NCBI GenBank assembly: GCA_947584965.1 | Contig: CANPWQ010000003.1 | Coordinates: 1-64,000, forward strand | Source of the DNA: Candidatus Gastranaerophilales bacterium | Lineage (GTDB): Bacteria > Cyanobacteriota > Vampirovibrionia > Gastranaerophilales > Gastranaerophilaceae | DNA: 64,000 nt | Reading direction: 5' to 3' | Shown: positions 35,959 through 45,331 of the stretch, one piece after another | Layout of the letters: the number at the start of each line of letters is the position of its first letter | How positions within the stretch are numbered: the first letter of the stretch is position 1 | Position numbers and translations under genes: made by a program | The notes under the pieces: model-generated | Told to the model about the DNA's origin: nothing | The model's input: only the letters and a program-made list of their open reading frames with translations | Databases searched by the model: none

Positions 35959-37613
35959 TGGACACAAAATTAATAGAATATTTAAAAGAATACCTGTCAA
36001 AAAATGATATAGACGGGCTTGTTATTAATTCAACTAACGAATTTCTTGTTGAATATAATATGTTAAGCCTCAATTCAAGATATTATGTAACGGATTTTAC
36101 GGGTTCAACAGGTGATGTTTTATTTACAAACAATAAAATATATTTATTTGTTGATACAAGATATCATGAACAGGCTGATAACGAAGTAAATCATGACTAT
36201 ATTGAAGTAGTAAAATTCCCGTTAAATAAATCCTATTTTGAAGCATTAACAGAGTATATTCCAGCCTATTTTAAACTTGGAATAATCTCAACAAAAACAT
36301 CCAAAAGATTTTATGAAAAACTTTCAAAAAATCTGCAAGCAAAAAATTCAACAATAAAACTAATCACAACTGACCCTGTAATAGAATACGAAGCAGAGAA
36401 TTTATCCCGTAAACAATATAATGTATTTAAAGTGGGAGAAGCTATAACAGGAGTTAATGCCGATAAAAAATTTGAGATATTAAAAGAATATGCAGGTGAG
36501 AAATTTAATATTATCGTAACATCTTTAGAAGACATTGCATATTTAACTAATATGCGCTCTTACGATTTTGACTACAGCTCAACATTCCCCGCAAAAGCAA
36601 TAATTACCGAAAACGAAGTTAATATATATTCTGACTGCAAGTTAGGACAAATCGGGAGTTATTATAATTTATTTCCGCTTAAAAATTTTGAATTTGATTT
36701 AAAAAAGATAGAAAAAGATATAATTTACATTGATGAAGAAAAACTTACATTACAAGATTATAAATTAATTAATCAGAGTAATAAAATAAGAGAAAGCCAC
36801 CTAAAATTATTTAAAACAATAAAAAATGTAAATGAAATAAACCATTTAAAAAAATGCTTTGAGCGTGCGGATAATGCATTAAAAGTAATATATGAAATGA
36901 TAGACTCCGATAAAATATATTCCGAATATGATTACTATGAAGCACTTATCAAGGCAATGAAAGAAAACGGCGCACTGTCTTTAAGTTTTAAACCTATAGT
37001 AGCCGTTGGTGCAAACACCTCAATAATTCATTATACAAATCCGTCAAAAGATAAATTTTTGAAAGACGGTGACTTTTTATTGGTAGATTACGGCGGATAC
37101 TATGAGGGCGGGCTTGCAACAGATACAACAAGAACATTCATAAAAGGTAATCCGTCCGATGAACAAAAAAAAGCCTACACCGCAGTATTAAAAGCATATT
37201 TAAATGCTTATTACAATAAATACAACAAAAAATCTTCATATTTTAATATTGACAAAATTGCACGGGAAACAATTGAAAAAGCACTGCCCGAAGAATACGT
37301 ATTTGCACACTCGACAGGACACGGAGTAGGAATAAGCGTGCATGAAAATCCGCCAAGAGTATCTTCATCAGACGCTGGGAAAACTAAAATACTTGAAAAT
37401 ACGGTGTTTTCCATAGAACCCGGAGTTTATAAAGAAAACTGGGGCGGAATAAGGCTTGAAAATACGGTTTATGCTTCTTACGAAGAAGATAAAATAATAA
37501 TGAATACATTTTCACATTTCCCGTTTGAAATAAAGCTCGTTGACCTTTCTATGATGAACGATTACGAAAAATATTATTATATGAAATGGCAGGCAGCTGC
37601 ATGTGTTCAATAG
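35958..37613 (+). CDS. pepP: M24 family aminopeptidase P (Xaa-Pro aminopeptidase)
   Basis: This 551-residue metallopeptidase has an N-terminal creatinase-like domain and a C-terminal pita-bread domain. The five metal ligands are visible: Asp377 (LVDYGG), Asp389 (ATDTTRTF), His455 (TGHGVG), Glu487 (SIEPGVY) and Glu501 (RLENTVY). It should remove N-terminal residues before proline, in the cytoplasm. At 551 residues it is longer than E. coli PepP (441) and closer to the larger eukaryote-like forms. It is coupled to the parvulin gene before it and overlaps the methyltransferase gene after it, which gives a proline-themed pair. Confidence 0.92.
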   Translation: MDTKLIEYLKEYLSKNDIDGLVINSTNEFLVEYNMLSLNSRYYVTDFTGSTGDVLFTNNKIYLFVDTRYHEQADNEVNHDYIEVVKFPLNKSYFEALTEYIPAYFKLGIISTKTSKRFYEKLSKNLQAKNSTIKLITTDPVIEYEAENLSRKQYNVFKVGEAITGVNADKKFEILKEYAGEKFNIIVTSLEDIAYLTNMRSYDFDYSSTFPAKAIITENEVNIYSDCKLGQIGSYYNLFPLKNFEFDLKKIEKDIIYIDEEKLTLQDYKLINQSNKIRESHLKLFKTIKNVNEINHLKKCFERADNALKVIYEMIDSDKIYSEYDYYEALIKAMKENGALSLSFKPIVAVGANTSIIHYTNPSKDKFLKDGDFLLVDYGGYYEGGLATDTTRTFIKGNPSDEQKKAYTAVLKAYLNAYYNKYNKKSSYFNIDKIARETIEKALPEEYVFAHSTGHGVGISVHENPPRVSSSDAGKTKILENTVFSIEPGVYKENWGGIRLENTVYASYEEDKIIMNTFSHFPFEIKLVDLSMMNDYEKYYYMKWQAAACVQ

Positions 37614-38341
37614 AAAAGCTCTCAGCAAATAAAATTAAGCAAATAACCAAACTTCATCAAAAAAAATACAGGGATGAGGCGGGTTTATTTATTGCAGAGG
37701 GAGAAAAAGCCGTATCTGAATTAATTAACGAAAATATTGAAATTATTAATATATACGCAGCTAAAGAGTTTGAGAATATTAATTTTAAAATTAATTATAT
37801 TGACGAATATTCAATGAAAAAAATCTCAACAACAAGCACACCTTGCGAAATACTTGCAATTGCAAAAAAGAAAAAGCAAGAAATAAATTCATTCAAAAAC
37901 TATAAAAAAATAGCACTTTTAGATAAAATATCAGACCCCGGAAACTTGGGAACAATCATAAGAAGCGCGGCAGCATTCGGAATAGAGGGCATTATTTTAT
38001 TTTCGGATTGCACGGAATTATACTCCCCCAAGGTCATACGCTCTTGCGCGGGTAATTTCTTTAAAGTAAGTGTAGCAGAACTAAAAAACAAAGATGATAT
38101 CAAAAAATTATTTCCAAACCACAAATTGATAGCAACCTCGCTGTCAGAAGAAAAGAACATCTCCATTGTGGAGTGCAGTAAATTAAAAAAGAAAATAATA
38201 ATGTTCGGTTCTGAGGCAAAAGGACTTTCAAAAGATTTATTAAATATTGCGGATAAAAATATTAAATTAAAAATGGAAAACAATGTAGAGTCATTAAATA
38301 TAGCCATTAGCGCCTCAATAATATTTTACGAAATAATGTAG
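37601..38341 (+). CDS. TrmH/SpoU family RNA 2'-O-methyltransferase
   Basis: This SPOUT methyltransferase has 246 residues from the ATG at 37601, with an alternative start at 37586. An N-terminal substrate-binding domain (RDEAGLFIAEGEKAVSEL) precedes the trefoil-knot domain. The three TrmH motifs are present: DKISDPGNLGTIIRSAAAFG, IIMFGSEAKGLS and NVESLNIAISASI. It uses SAM to methylate a ribose in tRNA or 23S rRNA; the exact target cannot be told from sequence. The start lies inside the end of the peptidase gene, so the genes are co-transcribed. Confidence 0.9.
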   Translation: MCSIEKLSANKIKQITKLHQKKYRDEAGLFIAEGEKAVSELINENIEIINIYAAKEFENINFKINYIDEYSMKKISTTSTPCEILAIAKKKKQEINSFKNYKKIALLDKISDPGNLGTIIRSAAAFGIEGIILFSDCTELYSPKVIRSCAGNFFKVSVAELKNKDDIKKLFPNHKLIATSLSEEKNISIVECSKLKKKIIMFGSEAKGLSKDLLNIADKNIKLKMENNVESLNIAISASIIFYEIM

Positions 38342-38434
38342 AATATAAACTTTTGTAACAAAAAGTATATATTTACTAAAGTTTTATATATACTCTGCCG
38401 ATAAAAAACATGTTAGTTTTTCTTGGAGAATAAT

Positions 38435-38572
38435 ATGAAACTAAATCTTACCGAAGAAAATTTTGACGTTGAGCTAAAAAAAATGCTTAACAACATTGAG
38501 TCAATTAAAGCCGATGTAGATCTCTATGAAATAGCAGTAGAAGAACAAATGGCAAATAAAGAAATTAATTAA
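38435..38572 (+). CDS. Small acidic protein of 45 residues
   Basis: A short frame starts at an ATG preceded by TGGAGAATAAT, a good ribosome site, and encodes MKLNLTEENFDVELKK followed by a helical, acidic remainder. It sits alone between the methyltransferase gene and argS. The codon use and amphipathic character look like a real small protein, but I recognise no family and conservation cannot be checked here. Confidence 0.45.
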   Translation: MKLNLTEENFDVELKKMLNNIESIKADVDLYEIAVEEQMANKEIN

Positions 38573-38637
38573 TCCAAACAAATTAACATGTTTTTGTTAT
38601 GATTTAATGAGGTAAAAGACATTAGGCAGGCAAAGAC

Positions 38638-40401
38638 ATGTTAAAAGAGTATTTTTTGGAAATTGTAGAACAAGCAGTGAGAGAAACCGCAAAAAAAGGA
38701 CTGCTCGGGCAGATGAACGGCAGTGAAGAGTTGGCATTGCAAGGTGAAGTTCCAAAGAATACCGAGTTTGGAGATTTTGCGGTAAATGTGTCATCCCTTG
38801 CAAGATTTGCAAGGCTTTCCCCTGCTCAAACAGCTCAAACACTGGCCGATAATATTAATAAAAAAGATTTTGAGATAAATGTTACTGCAGGATTTATCAA
38901 TTTTAAACTGCATAATAATTTATTAAACAGTATATTAACAGAAATATTGGATAAAAAATCCGATTACGCAAAAAATAATCAAGGCAACGGAAAAAAGGTT
39001 ATTCTCGAATACGTAAGCGCAAACCCGACAGGTCCGTTTCATATCGGGCATGGAAGATGGGCTGCTATGGGCAGCGCCTTAGCTAATGTTATGAAGTATT
39101 CGGGTTATGATGTATATCAGGAATTTTACATAAATGACGCGGGAAGCCAGATACAAAAGCTCGGAAAATCTTTATATATAAGAATATTAAAAGAACTTGG
39201 AGTTAATATTGATTTTCCCTCTGATGAAGAAGAAGTAAAAAATTATTATACGGGAGAATATTTAATTCCCGTTGCAAAAGAATTTATACAAACAGAAAAA
39301 GAAAAAGCGGACAATATAAAAGCAGACTACAACGGAAGTTTTGACGGCGAGAATTTAAAATATTTATCAAAATATGCAAGATTAAAAATGTTAAGCCTGC
39401 AAAAAGCACTGCTTGAAAATTTCCACACTCATTTTGACAATTATTTCAGCGAATTAACTTTGCATGAAAGCGGACAAGTAAAAGAGTGTATTGAAAAACT
39501 TGATAAATTAGGCTTCTTATACGAAAAAGACGGTGCATTATGGTTTGCATCATCTAAATACGGGGATGATCAGGATAGAGTAATAAAAAAATCAGACGGG
39601 GCATATACATATTTAACGGCAGATATTGCATATCACTATAATAAACTGCAAAGAGGGTTTGATACATTATTAAACATCTGGGGAGCAGACCACCACGGCT
39701 ATATACCGAGAATGCGTGCTTCTATTGAAGTATTGGGGTATAATCCAAACTCATTGGAGGTTTTGCTCGGGCAGCTTGTTAATCTTGTTATGAACGGCGA
39801 ACAGGTCAGAATGGGCAAACGCACCAAAATGATTACTCTTGATGAATTAATTGAAGATGTAGGTGTTGACGCTACAAGATATTGGATGATAATGAGAAGC
39901 ATTGACACTACTTTGGATTTTGATATTGATTTAGCGAAATCCAAGACGGATGAAAATCCCGTTTTCTATGTTCAATACGCACATGCCCGTGCCTGCTCAA
40001 TTTTAAGACACGCAATAAGCGAGAAATATGACATTGTAAATAATGAAGTTCAATCAGCACAAAATATTGAAACAGAATTTAACAACTTAAAAAGCGAAGA
40101 TTTTAATATAATTTGGAATGAAAGTGACGAAAAATCAAAAGAAACAACAAAAAAATTAATATTAAAACTGGAAGAATATAAATCGGTTGTTCAAAATGCC
40201 GCAAAACACAGAAGTCCATATTTACTTACAAAATATTTACAAGAGCTTGCTTCAAGTTTTCATCAATTTTACACATTTTCAAAAGTGCTGGTTGATGATA
40301 AATCATTAATGACAGCAAGACTTGCAATAGTAAAGACGGTAACAATAATATTAAAATCGGCAATGGACATAATAGCCGTAAGCGCTCCCGAGAGAATGTA
40401 A
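38638..40401 (+). CDS. argS: Arginyl-tRNA synthetase
   Basis: This class I synthetase has 587 residues (E. coli 577). An N-terminal Add1 domain is followed by SANPTGPFHIGHGRW with the HIGH motif at 135-138. EFYINDAGSQIQKLGKSL is specific for ArgRS. In the second half LNIWGADHHGYIPRM and MGKRTKMI lie where the KMSKS loop belongs; like many ArgRS it lacks a canonical KMSKS. The C-terminal helical anticodon-binding domain (DALR type) ends the protein. It is followed after 86 bases by accD, which has its own candidate promoter. Confidence 0.96.
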   Translation: MLKEYFLEIVEQAVRETAKKGLLGQMNGSEELALQGEVPKNTEFGDFAVNVSSLARFARLSPAQTAQTLADNINKKDFEINVTAGFINFKLHNNLLNSILTEILDKKSDYAKNNQGNGKKVILEYVSANPTGPFHIGHGRWAAMGSALANVMKYSGYDVYQEFYINDAGSQIQKLGKSLYIRILKELGVNIDFPSDEEEVKNYYTGEYLIPVAKEFIQTEKEKADNIKADYNGSFDGENLKYLSKYARLKMLSLQKALLENFHTHFDNYFSELTLHESGQVKECIEKLDKLGFLYEKDGALWFASSKYGDDQDRVIKKSDGAYTYLTADIAYHYNKLQRGFDTLLNIWGADHHGYIPRMRASIEVLGYNPNSLEVLLGQLVNLVMNGEQVRMGKRTKMITLDELIEDVGVDATRYWMIMRSIDTTLDFDIDLAKSKTDENPVFYVQYAHARACSILRHAISEKYDIVNNEVQSAQNIETEFNNLKSEDFNIIWNESDEKSKETTKKLILKLEEYKSVVQNAAKHRSPYLLTKYLQELASSFHQFYTFSKVLVDDKSLMTARLAIVKTVTIILKSAMDIIAVSAPERM

Positions 40402-40451
40402 AAAATGAAACATAATCGGTTGTATAATATATTCCAATAGAAAATTTGATG

Positions 40452-40457
40452 TATAAT
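40452..40457 (+). promoter_or_regulatory. Candidate -10 box for the accD-accA-prmA-kdsB unit
   Basis: A perfect TATAAT lies 31 bases before the accD start codon in the 86-base gap after argS. No good -35 hexamer is found at the right distance, so confidence is modest. Confidence 0.4.
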
Positions 40458-40487
40458 AAATAAGTAGATTAGCGGAGGAAGTCTTTT

Positions 40488-41351
40488 ATGACAGTAAAGG
40501 ATTGGTTCGAGCAAAGAAAAGAAATGCAAATTGCCCGCCGTGCAAAAGAAACTCAAATTGATGACAGCATAGGTAAATTATGGGTTAAATGTTATAACTG
40601 CAATTCACAATTACTTAAAAAAGAAGTGGAAGAAAATTTGGATGTCTGCCCAAAATGCGGATATCATTTCAGAATAAATGCAAGAACAAGGATAAATCAG
40701 CTTTTTGATGAGGGAAGTTTTGAAGAATTATTCGGAAATATAACAACAGCAGATCCGTTAGAATTTACCGATACAGAATCTTACAAAAAGAGAATATCAC
40801 TTGCGAAAGCAAAAACCAATATGAATGAAGCTGTAATAGCAGGTGTAGGTAAAATCGAAGGCAATCTTGTATCGGCAGCCATAATGGATTTTGACTTTAT
40901 GGGCGGCTCTATGGGCAGTGTAGTCGGCGAAAAAGTTACTCTTGCAATGGAAGAAGCATTAAAACGGAAAATTCCGATGCTTGCCGTAACCGCGTCAGGC
41001 GGAGCAAGAATGCAGGAGAGTATATTAAGCCTAATGCAAATGGCTAAGACAAGTTGTGCAGTTGCAAAACTAAATGAAGCGGGGTTATTATATATTACGG
41101 TCTTAACCGAACCTACTTTTGGCGGAGTAACGGCAAGTTTTGCGACTTTAGGTGATATTATCATTGCGGAACAAGACGCAAGAATAGGATTTGCGGGACG
41201 CCGAGTAATAGAACAGACAATAAGACAAAGCCTCCCTGCAGATTTCCAAACGGCAAATTATCTTATGAAATACGGTCAAATTGATATGATTTCATCAAGA
41301 GCCGAATTAAAGCAGACAATAGCAAAACTCATAAATCTGCATAAGAAGTAG
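40488..41351 (+). CDS. accD: Acetyl-CoA carboxylase carboxyltransferase subunit beta
   Basis: This 287-residue subunit of the carboxyltransferase moves CO2 from carboxybiotin to acetyl-CoA, the first step of fatty acid synthesis. The N-terminal zinc ribbon is intact (Cys35, Cys38, Cys54, Cys57). The crotonase-like core has DFMGGSMGSVVGEK, VTASGGARMQES and TLGDIIIAEQDARIGFAG. AGCGGAGGAAG precedes the start. accA follows after 10 bases, so both carboxyltransferase subunits are made together. Confidence 0.97.
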   Translation: MTVKDWFEQRKEMQIARRAKETQIDDSIGKLWVKCYNCNSQLLKKEVEENLDVCPKCGYHFRINARTRINQLFDEGSFEELFGNITTADPLEFTDTESYKKRISLAKAKTNMNEAVIAGVGKIEGNLVSAAIMDFDFMGGSMGSVVGEKVTLAMEEALKRKIPMLAVTASGGARMQESILSLMQMAKTSCAVAKLNEAGLLYITVLTEPTFGGVTASFATLGDIIIAEQDARIGFAGRRVIEQTIRQSLPADFQTANYLMKYGQIDMISSRAELKQTIAKLINLHKK

Positions 41352-41361
41352 GAGAAGATTA

Positions 41362-42312
41362 ATGGCTATTTTAGAATTTGAAAAACCCTTATATGAAATA
41401 GAAGAAAAGATAAAAGAATTAAAAGAAATAAGTGAGTCATCAGGTATGGACGTATCAGAACAAATAAATACATTTGAACAGCAGGCAATGGAATATAAAA
41501 AGGAATTATACGCAAATTTAACTCCCGCACAAAGATTGCAGATAGCACGTCATGCGGATAGACCCACCTTTTTGGATTACGTAAAACTGATAACGACCGA
41601 TTTTATAGAAATGCATGGCGACAGAGAAGGCACCGACGACAGAGCTATAATAGGCGGAATAGCTAAAATTGACAACCAAAGCGTAATGTTAATAGGTACA
41701 CAAAAAGGTAAAACAACAAAGGAAAATCTTGTATATAACTTCGGAATGCCTCAGCCTCAAGGATACAGAAAGGCGCTAAGATTATTTAACCACGCAAATA
41801 AATTTAATATGCCGATAATTACTTTAATAGATACCCCGGGGGCATACCCCGGCATGAAAGCCGAAGAAACGGCGCAGGGAACTGCAATTGCGGTTAATTT
41901 AAGAGAAATGGCAAAATTAAATGTTCCGATTGTTGCCGTAATTACAGGCGAGGGCTGTTCGGGAGGCGCATTAGGTTTAGCCGTTTCAGACAGAGTTTAT
42001 ATGCTTGAACATTCTTACTATACCGTAATATCACCCGAGGGCTGCGCTTCCATATTATGGCGTGACGCGTCAAAAGCGGATGTTGCGGCTGAAGCGCTTA
42101 AAATAACAAGTGAAGATTTATTAAAACTGGAAATAATTGACGGAATAATTAAAGAACCTTTAGGCGGTGCGCACTGCGACTATGAAGCATCTGCAAAAGC
42201 ATTAAAAGAAACCGTTATGAATGCAATAAATGAATTAAAACCGCTAAATTCAGATAAGCTAAGAGAAGAAAGATATAATAAATTCAGAAGAATGGGTGTA
42301 TTTTGTCAGTAA
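41362..42312 (+). CDS. accA: Acetyl-CoA carboxylase carboxyltransferase subunit alpha
   Basis: This 316-residue partner of AccD has the expected helical N-terminus (LEFEKPLYEIEEKIKEL), RPTFLDYVKLITTDFIEMHG, and the oxyanion-hole region TLIDTPGAYPGMKAEE with ITGEGCSGGALGLAVSD. It is the standard length (E. coli 319). It overlaps the prmA gene by 10 bases. The unit accD-accA-prmA-kdsB is tight and links fatty acid synthesis with the LPS sugar pathway. Confidence 0.97.
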   Translation: MAILEFEKPLYEIEEKIKELKEISESSGMDVSEQINTFEQQAMEYKKELYANLTPAQRLQIARHADRPTFLDYVKLITTDFIEMHGDREGTDDRAIIGGIAKIDNQSVMLIGTQKGKTTKENLVYNFGMPQPQGYRKALRLFNHANKFNMPIITLIDTPGAYPGMKAEETAQGTAIAVNLREMAKLNVPIVAVITGEGCSGGALGLAVSDRVYMLEHSYYTVISPEGCASILWRDASKADVAAEALKITSEDLLKLEIIDGIIKEPLGGAHCDYEASAKALKETVMNAINELKPLNSDKLREERYNKFRRMGVFCQ

Positions 42313-43223
42313 TTGATAAAACTTATTGGGAAGTATGTATACAAATTAATCCTATATGCACGGATATAGTCTGTGACATAGTGCAGTCAGAGTTTGACTG
42401 TGAGGGAATTGTTACGGCAGAAGAAACATACAAAAACCTTGAACTTGTAAACACGACAGAGGGCACAATAAAAGCATACATTGTTGCCGATGTACTGGAT
42501 TTAGAAGAATTAAAGCAGTTCTTTAAGGTTAAAAGACAAGATATCATTGATAAAAAAATATTTAATTCCGACATAGGAAGCTGGGAAGTCAGCTTAAAAA
42601 AACAAGAGATAACAGACTGGTCAAAAAAGTGGAAAGAACACTGGAAGCCGTCAAAAATATCAAATAAGATAGTAATATGCCCCAGCTGGGAAAGCTATGA
42701 ACCAAAACAAAATGAAATAAAAGTAACACTTGACCCCGGTAACGCATTTGGAACGGGCACTCATGCAACAACGCAGTTATGTGTATCGGCTTGCGAAAAA
42801 TATATGCCTAAAAATGCAGTAGTTGCTGATATCGGGTGCGGTTCGGGAATACTTGGCATTTGCGCTAAAAAACTGGGGGCAATTACAGTTGACAGCGTAG
42901 ATACGGATGAAACGGCAGTTGAAACGGCAAAAATAAATGCACAAATAAACAAAGAAAATATAAGTTTTAAAACCGCATCTTCTGACGCGCTTGACAGCAG
43001 TAAATATGATTTTGTATTTGCAAATATACTTCATAATGTCTTAGCCGAAATAATGGGAGATTTAAAACGCATAACAAAAACGGGCGGAAAAATAGTTTTA
43101 AGCGGAATATTAGAGGGTAAGGAAGAAGTAGTAATAAACGCCGTAAAATTAAACGGCTTAAAGCAAATCGAGGAAATGAAGCAAAAAGAATGGCTTGCTT
43201 ATGTTGTTCAAAAGGAGGATTAA
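42303..43223 (+). CDS. prmA: Ribosomal protein L11 methyltransferase
   Basis: This 306-residue protein has an N-terminal ferredoxin-like substrate-binding domain and a Rossmann-type SAM-binding domain. DPGNAFGTGTHATTQLC is the PrmA signature, followed by VADIGCGSGILGICAKK (motif I) and FANILHNVLAE (motif IV, where NxL replaces the more usual NPP/NIL types). It trimethylates ribosomal protein L11 in the family. The start lies within the end of accA and the stop abuts the kdsB start. Confidence 0.94.
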   Translation: MSVIDKTYWEVCIQINPICTDIVCDIVQSEFDCEGIVTAEETYKNLELVNTTEGTIKAYIVADVLDLEELKQFFKVKRQDIIDKKIFNSDIGSWEVSLKKQEITDWSKKWKEHWKPSKISNKIVICPSWESYEPKQNEIKVTLDPGNAFGTGTHATTQLCVSACEKYMPKNAVVADIGCGSGILGICAKKLGAITVDSVDTDETAVETAKINAQINKENISFKTASSDALDSSKYDFVFANILHNVLAEIMGDLKRITKTGGKIVLSGILEGKEEVVINAVKLNGLKQIEEMKQKEWLAYVVQKED

Positions 43224-43955
43224 ATGAGTAAAACCGCAATAATTATACCTGCGAGATATAATTCAAAAAGACTGCAGGGAAAGCCATTAATTAAAGTATG
43301 TGATAAACCCATAATTCAGTGGGTATGGGAACGCGCAAAAGAAGTAAAATCGGCTGACAGAGTTATTATAGCTACCGATAATGAAGAAATATACGAATGT
43401 GCAAAAGGTTTCGGAGCTGAAGTTGAAATGACATCAACCGAACACAAATGCGGAAGCGACAGAATTGTTGAAGTAGCGGAAAAATGCCCCGATATTTCAT
43501 ACATTATAAATTTGCAGGGCGATGAACCCATGATAAACCCCGAATGCGTTGAAACGGTTATTAAATTAATTAAAGATGATAATGAAGCCGATATATCAAC
43601 ACTATTGTCAAAAATCGGAGAAAATGAAGATTTGGATGACCCGAATATGGTTAAATGCGTTACGGATAAAAACGGTTATGCGCTTTACTTTTCAAGGTCA
43701 AAAATTCCTTATGAAAGAAACTTTGGAATAGCTGAATTTTATAAACATATAGGGATATACGGCTATAAACGCGAGTCATTATTTAAAATGACAAAATTTC
43801 CACAGCCGGAAATTGAACGCGCCGAAAGTTTAGAGCAGTTAAGAGCTTTATATAACGGGATGAAAATTAAAACAGCTGTGGTAGAATATAATTCAATAGG
43901 TATTGATACAATAGAAGATTTGAATTCGTTTAAAAAATTGGTTGAAATAAGGTAG
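43224..43955 (+). CDS. kdsB: 3-deoxy-manno-octulosonate cytidylyltransferase
   Basis: This 243-residue enzyme activates Kdo as CMP-Kdo for the LPS inner core. The N-terminus IIPARYNSKRLQGKPL is the CTP-binding signature, INLQGDEPMINPE binds metal and sugar, and YKHIGIYGYKRESL is a family motif. A strong ribosome site, AAAGGAGG, precedes the start. Its place directly after prmA and before two cation transporters is co-directional. With LpxB, LpxI and the Lpt genes it supports a complete LPS pathway. Confidence 0.96.
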   Translation: MSKTAIIIPARYNSKRLQGKPLIKVCDKPIIQWVWERAKEVKSADRVIIATDNEEIYECAKGFGAEVEMTSTEHKCGSDRIVEVAEKCPDISYIINLQGDEPMINPECVETVIKLIKDDNEADISTLLSKIGENEDLDDPNMVKCVTDKNGYALYFSRSKIPYERNFGIAEFYKHIGIYGYKRESLFKMTKFPQPEIERAESLEQLRALYNGMKIKTAVVEYNSIGIDTIEDLNSFKKLVEIR

Positions 43956-43956
43956 T

Positions 43957-44631
43957 ATGGAAGAAAACACACAAATACAAAACGAAAGACGAATGCTTAT
44001 TGTGATAATATTCACAATATTTGCAATGATTGGAGAAATAGCCTTTGGGTATATAACAAAATCAATGTCCCTGCTTGCAGAGGGCTATCACATGAGCGTT
44101 CATGTTCTTACATTGGGATTAACTTATGCCGCATATATCGTCGCAAGGAAATTTAAAGACTCAACATTATTTATTAACGGAACGTATAAAATCGGAGTCC
44201 TTGCAGGATATACATCGGCATTATTTTTAGGAATAACCGCACTCGGAATAATGTATGAATCTGCCGCAAGATTTTTTAATCCCGAGCAAATCCAATTCAC
44301 TCAAGCAATATATGCGTCCATTTTTGCATTGGTAATAAACTACATTTGCATTGCGGTAATGGAGGGTAAACTTCACATACATCATCATCACCACCATGAC
44401 GGAAATATAAAAGAATCAAAAGACTACAACTATAAAGCAGCTTATTATCATATATTATCCGATGTTTTAATATCAATATTAACAATAATCGCGCTTGTTT
44501 TGGGTAAATACTTTAACTGCATACATTTAGATGCGCTGACAGGTATTTTAGGTGCCGTATTTATTTTGGTTTGGGCTGTAAATTTATTGAAAAATACAGT
44601 TAAAATATTAATCGATATGAAGCAGGGATAA
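43957..44631 (+). CDS. Short cation diffusion facilitator (DmeF-like), copy 1
   Basis: This 224-residue metal/proton antiporter has six predicted membrane helices. TM2 carries LLAEGYHMSVHVL, with Glu where the second copy has Asp, and TM5 carries YYHILSDVL (HxxxD). A natural histidine run, HIHHHHHHDG, lies in the loop between TM4 and TM5 and suggests Zn, Co or Ni. The protein stops right after TM6 (ILIDMKQG), so the cytoplasmic C-terminal domain of normal CDF proteins (about 300 residues) is absent. It starts 1 base after kdsB. Confidence 0.87.
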   Translation: MEENTQIQNERRMLIVIIFTIFAMIGEIAFGYITKSMSLLAEGYHMSVHVLTLGLTYAAYIVARKFKDSTLFINGTYKIGVLAGYTSALFLGITALGIMYESAARFFNPEQIQFTQAIYASIFALVINYICIAVMEGKLHIHHHHHHDGNIKESKDYNYKAAYYHILSDVLISILTIIALVLGKYFNCIHLDALTGILGAVFILVWAVNLLKNTVKILIDMKQG

Positions 44632-44634
44632 AAC

Positions 44635-45330
44635 ATGCCGCATAATCACGAAATAAGCAGTGATAATGAAAGTAAGACTTTAATTGTTATTATTTTAACC
44701 GTGATAACAATGATTGCAGAGGTAAGTTGCGGTTACATAACAAATTCCATGGCGCTGTTAGCGGACGGATATCACATGGGGACACACGCTCTTGCGCTCG
44801 GATTAACTTATATAGCTTACGTGCTGACAAGAAAATATAAAAATTCGGAACTGTTTAAAAACGGAACCGATAAAATAGGCACGCTTGCGGCTTATACAAG
44901 CTCTGTTTTTTTAGGTTTAACAGGCTTTTGGATAATTTTTGAAGCAATATCAAGGTTTTTTCATCCGCTCGGCATAAAATTTAATGAAGCTATTATGGTT
45001 GCTATAATAGGATTACTTGTTAATTCCGTTTGTATATTTATAATGGAATACAAGCACTGCAAAGATAACGGGCATGAACATCATCATTGCAAAAATTGCG
45101 AACATCAAAAAGATAATACCTGTAAAGATTACAATTTTAAATCGGCATACTATCACATATTAGCAGATGTTCTGACATCGGTTTTAGCAATTATTGCGCT
45201 AATTGCGGGAAAATACTTTAATTTTACGAGTCTGGATCCCATTATTGGAATATTAGGCGGATTATTAATAATAAGGTGGTCAATAGGGCTGTTAAAGAGT
45301 ACAATAAAAATTTTAATTGATATGAAATAA
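44635..45330 (+). CDS. Short cation diffusion facilitator (DmeF-like), copy 2
   Basis: This 231-residue protein is a paralogue of the preceding gene. TM2 has MALLADGYHMGTHALALG, the DmeF-type motif, and TM5 YYHILADVL. The metal-binding loop differs from copy 1: it is Cys/His-rich (HCKDNGHEHHHCKNCEH). It also ends directly after TM6 (ILIDMK), so both copies lack the C-terminal dimerisation domain. Three bases separate the genes, which suggests that they form a heterodimer; that is inference. Confidence 0.87.
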   Translation: MPHNHEISSDNESKTLIVIILTVITMIAEVSCGYITNSMALLADGYHMGTHALALGLTYIAYVLTRKYKNSELFKNGTDKIGTLAAYTSSVFLGLTGFWIIFEAISRFFHPLGIKFNEAIMVAIIGLLVNSVCIFIMEYKHCKDNGHEHHHCKNCEHQKDNTCKDYNFKSAYYHILADVLTSVLAIIALIAGKYFNFTSLDPIIGILGGLLIIRWSIGLLKSTIKILIDMK

Positions 45331-45331
45331 A

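Noticed and set aside
37586-37600. Longer start for the TrmH-type gene
   Set aside because: Five extra residues (MAGSC) would lie deeper in pepP without a better ribosome site. The internal ATG at 37601 is as good, so the shorter form was preferred, with low certainty.
44380-44400. Artificial His-tag or vector contamination
   Set aside because: The run of histidines lies in the TM4-TM5 loop of a metal transporter, where natural His-rich stretches are common, and the flanks are normal chromosomal sequence.
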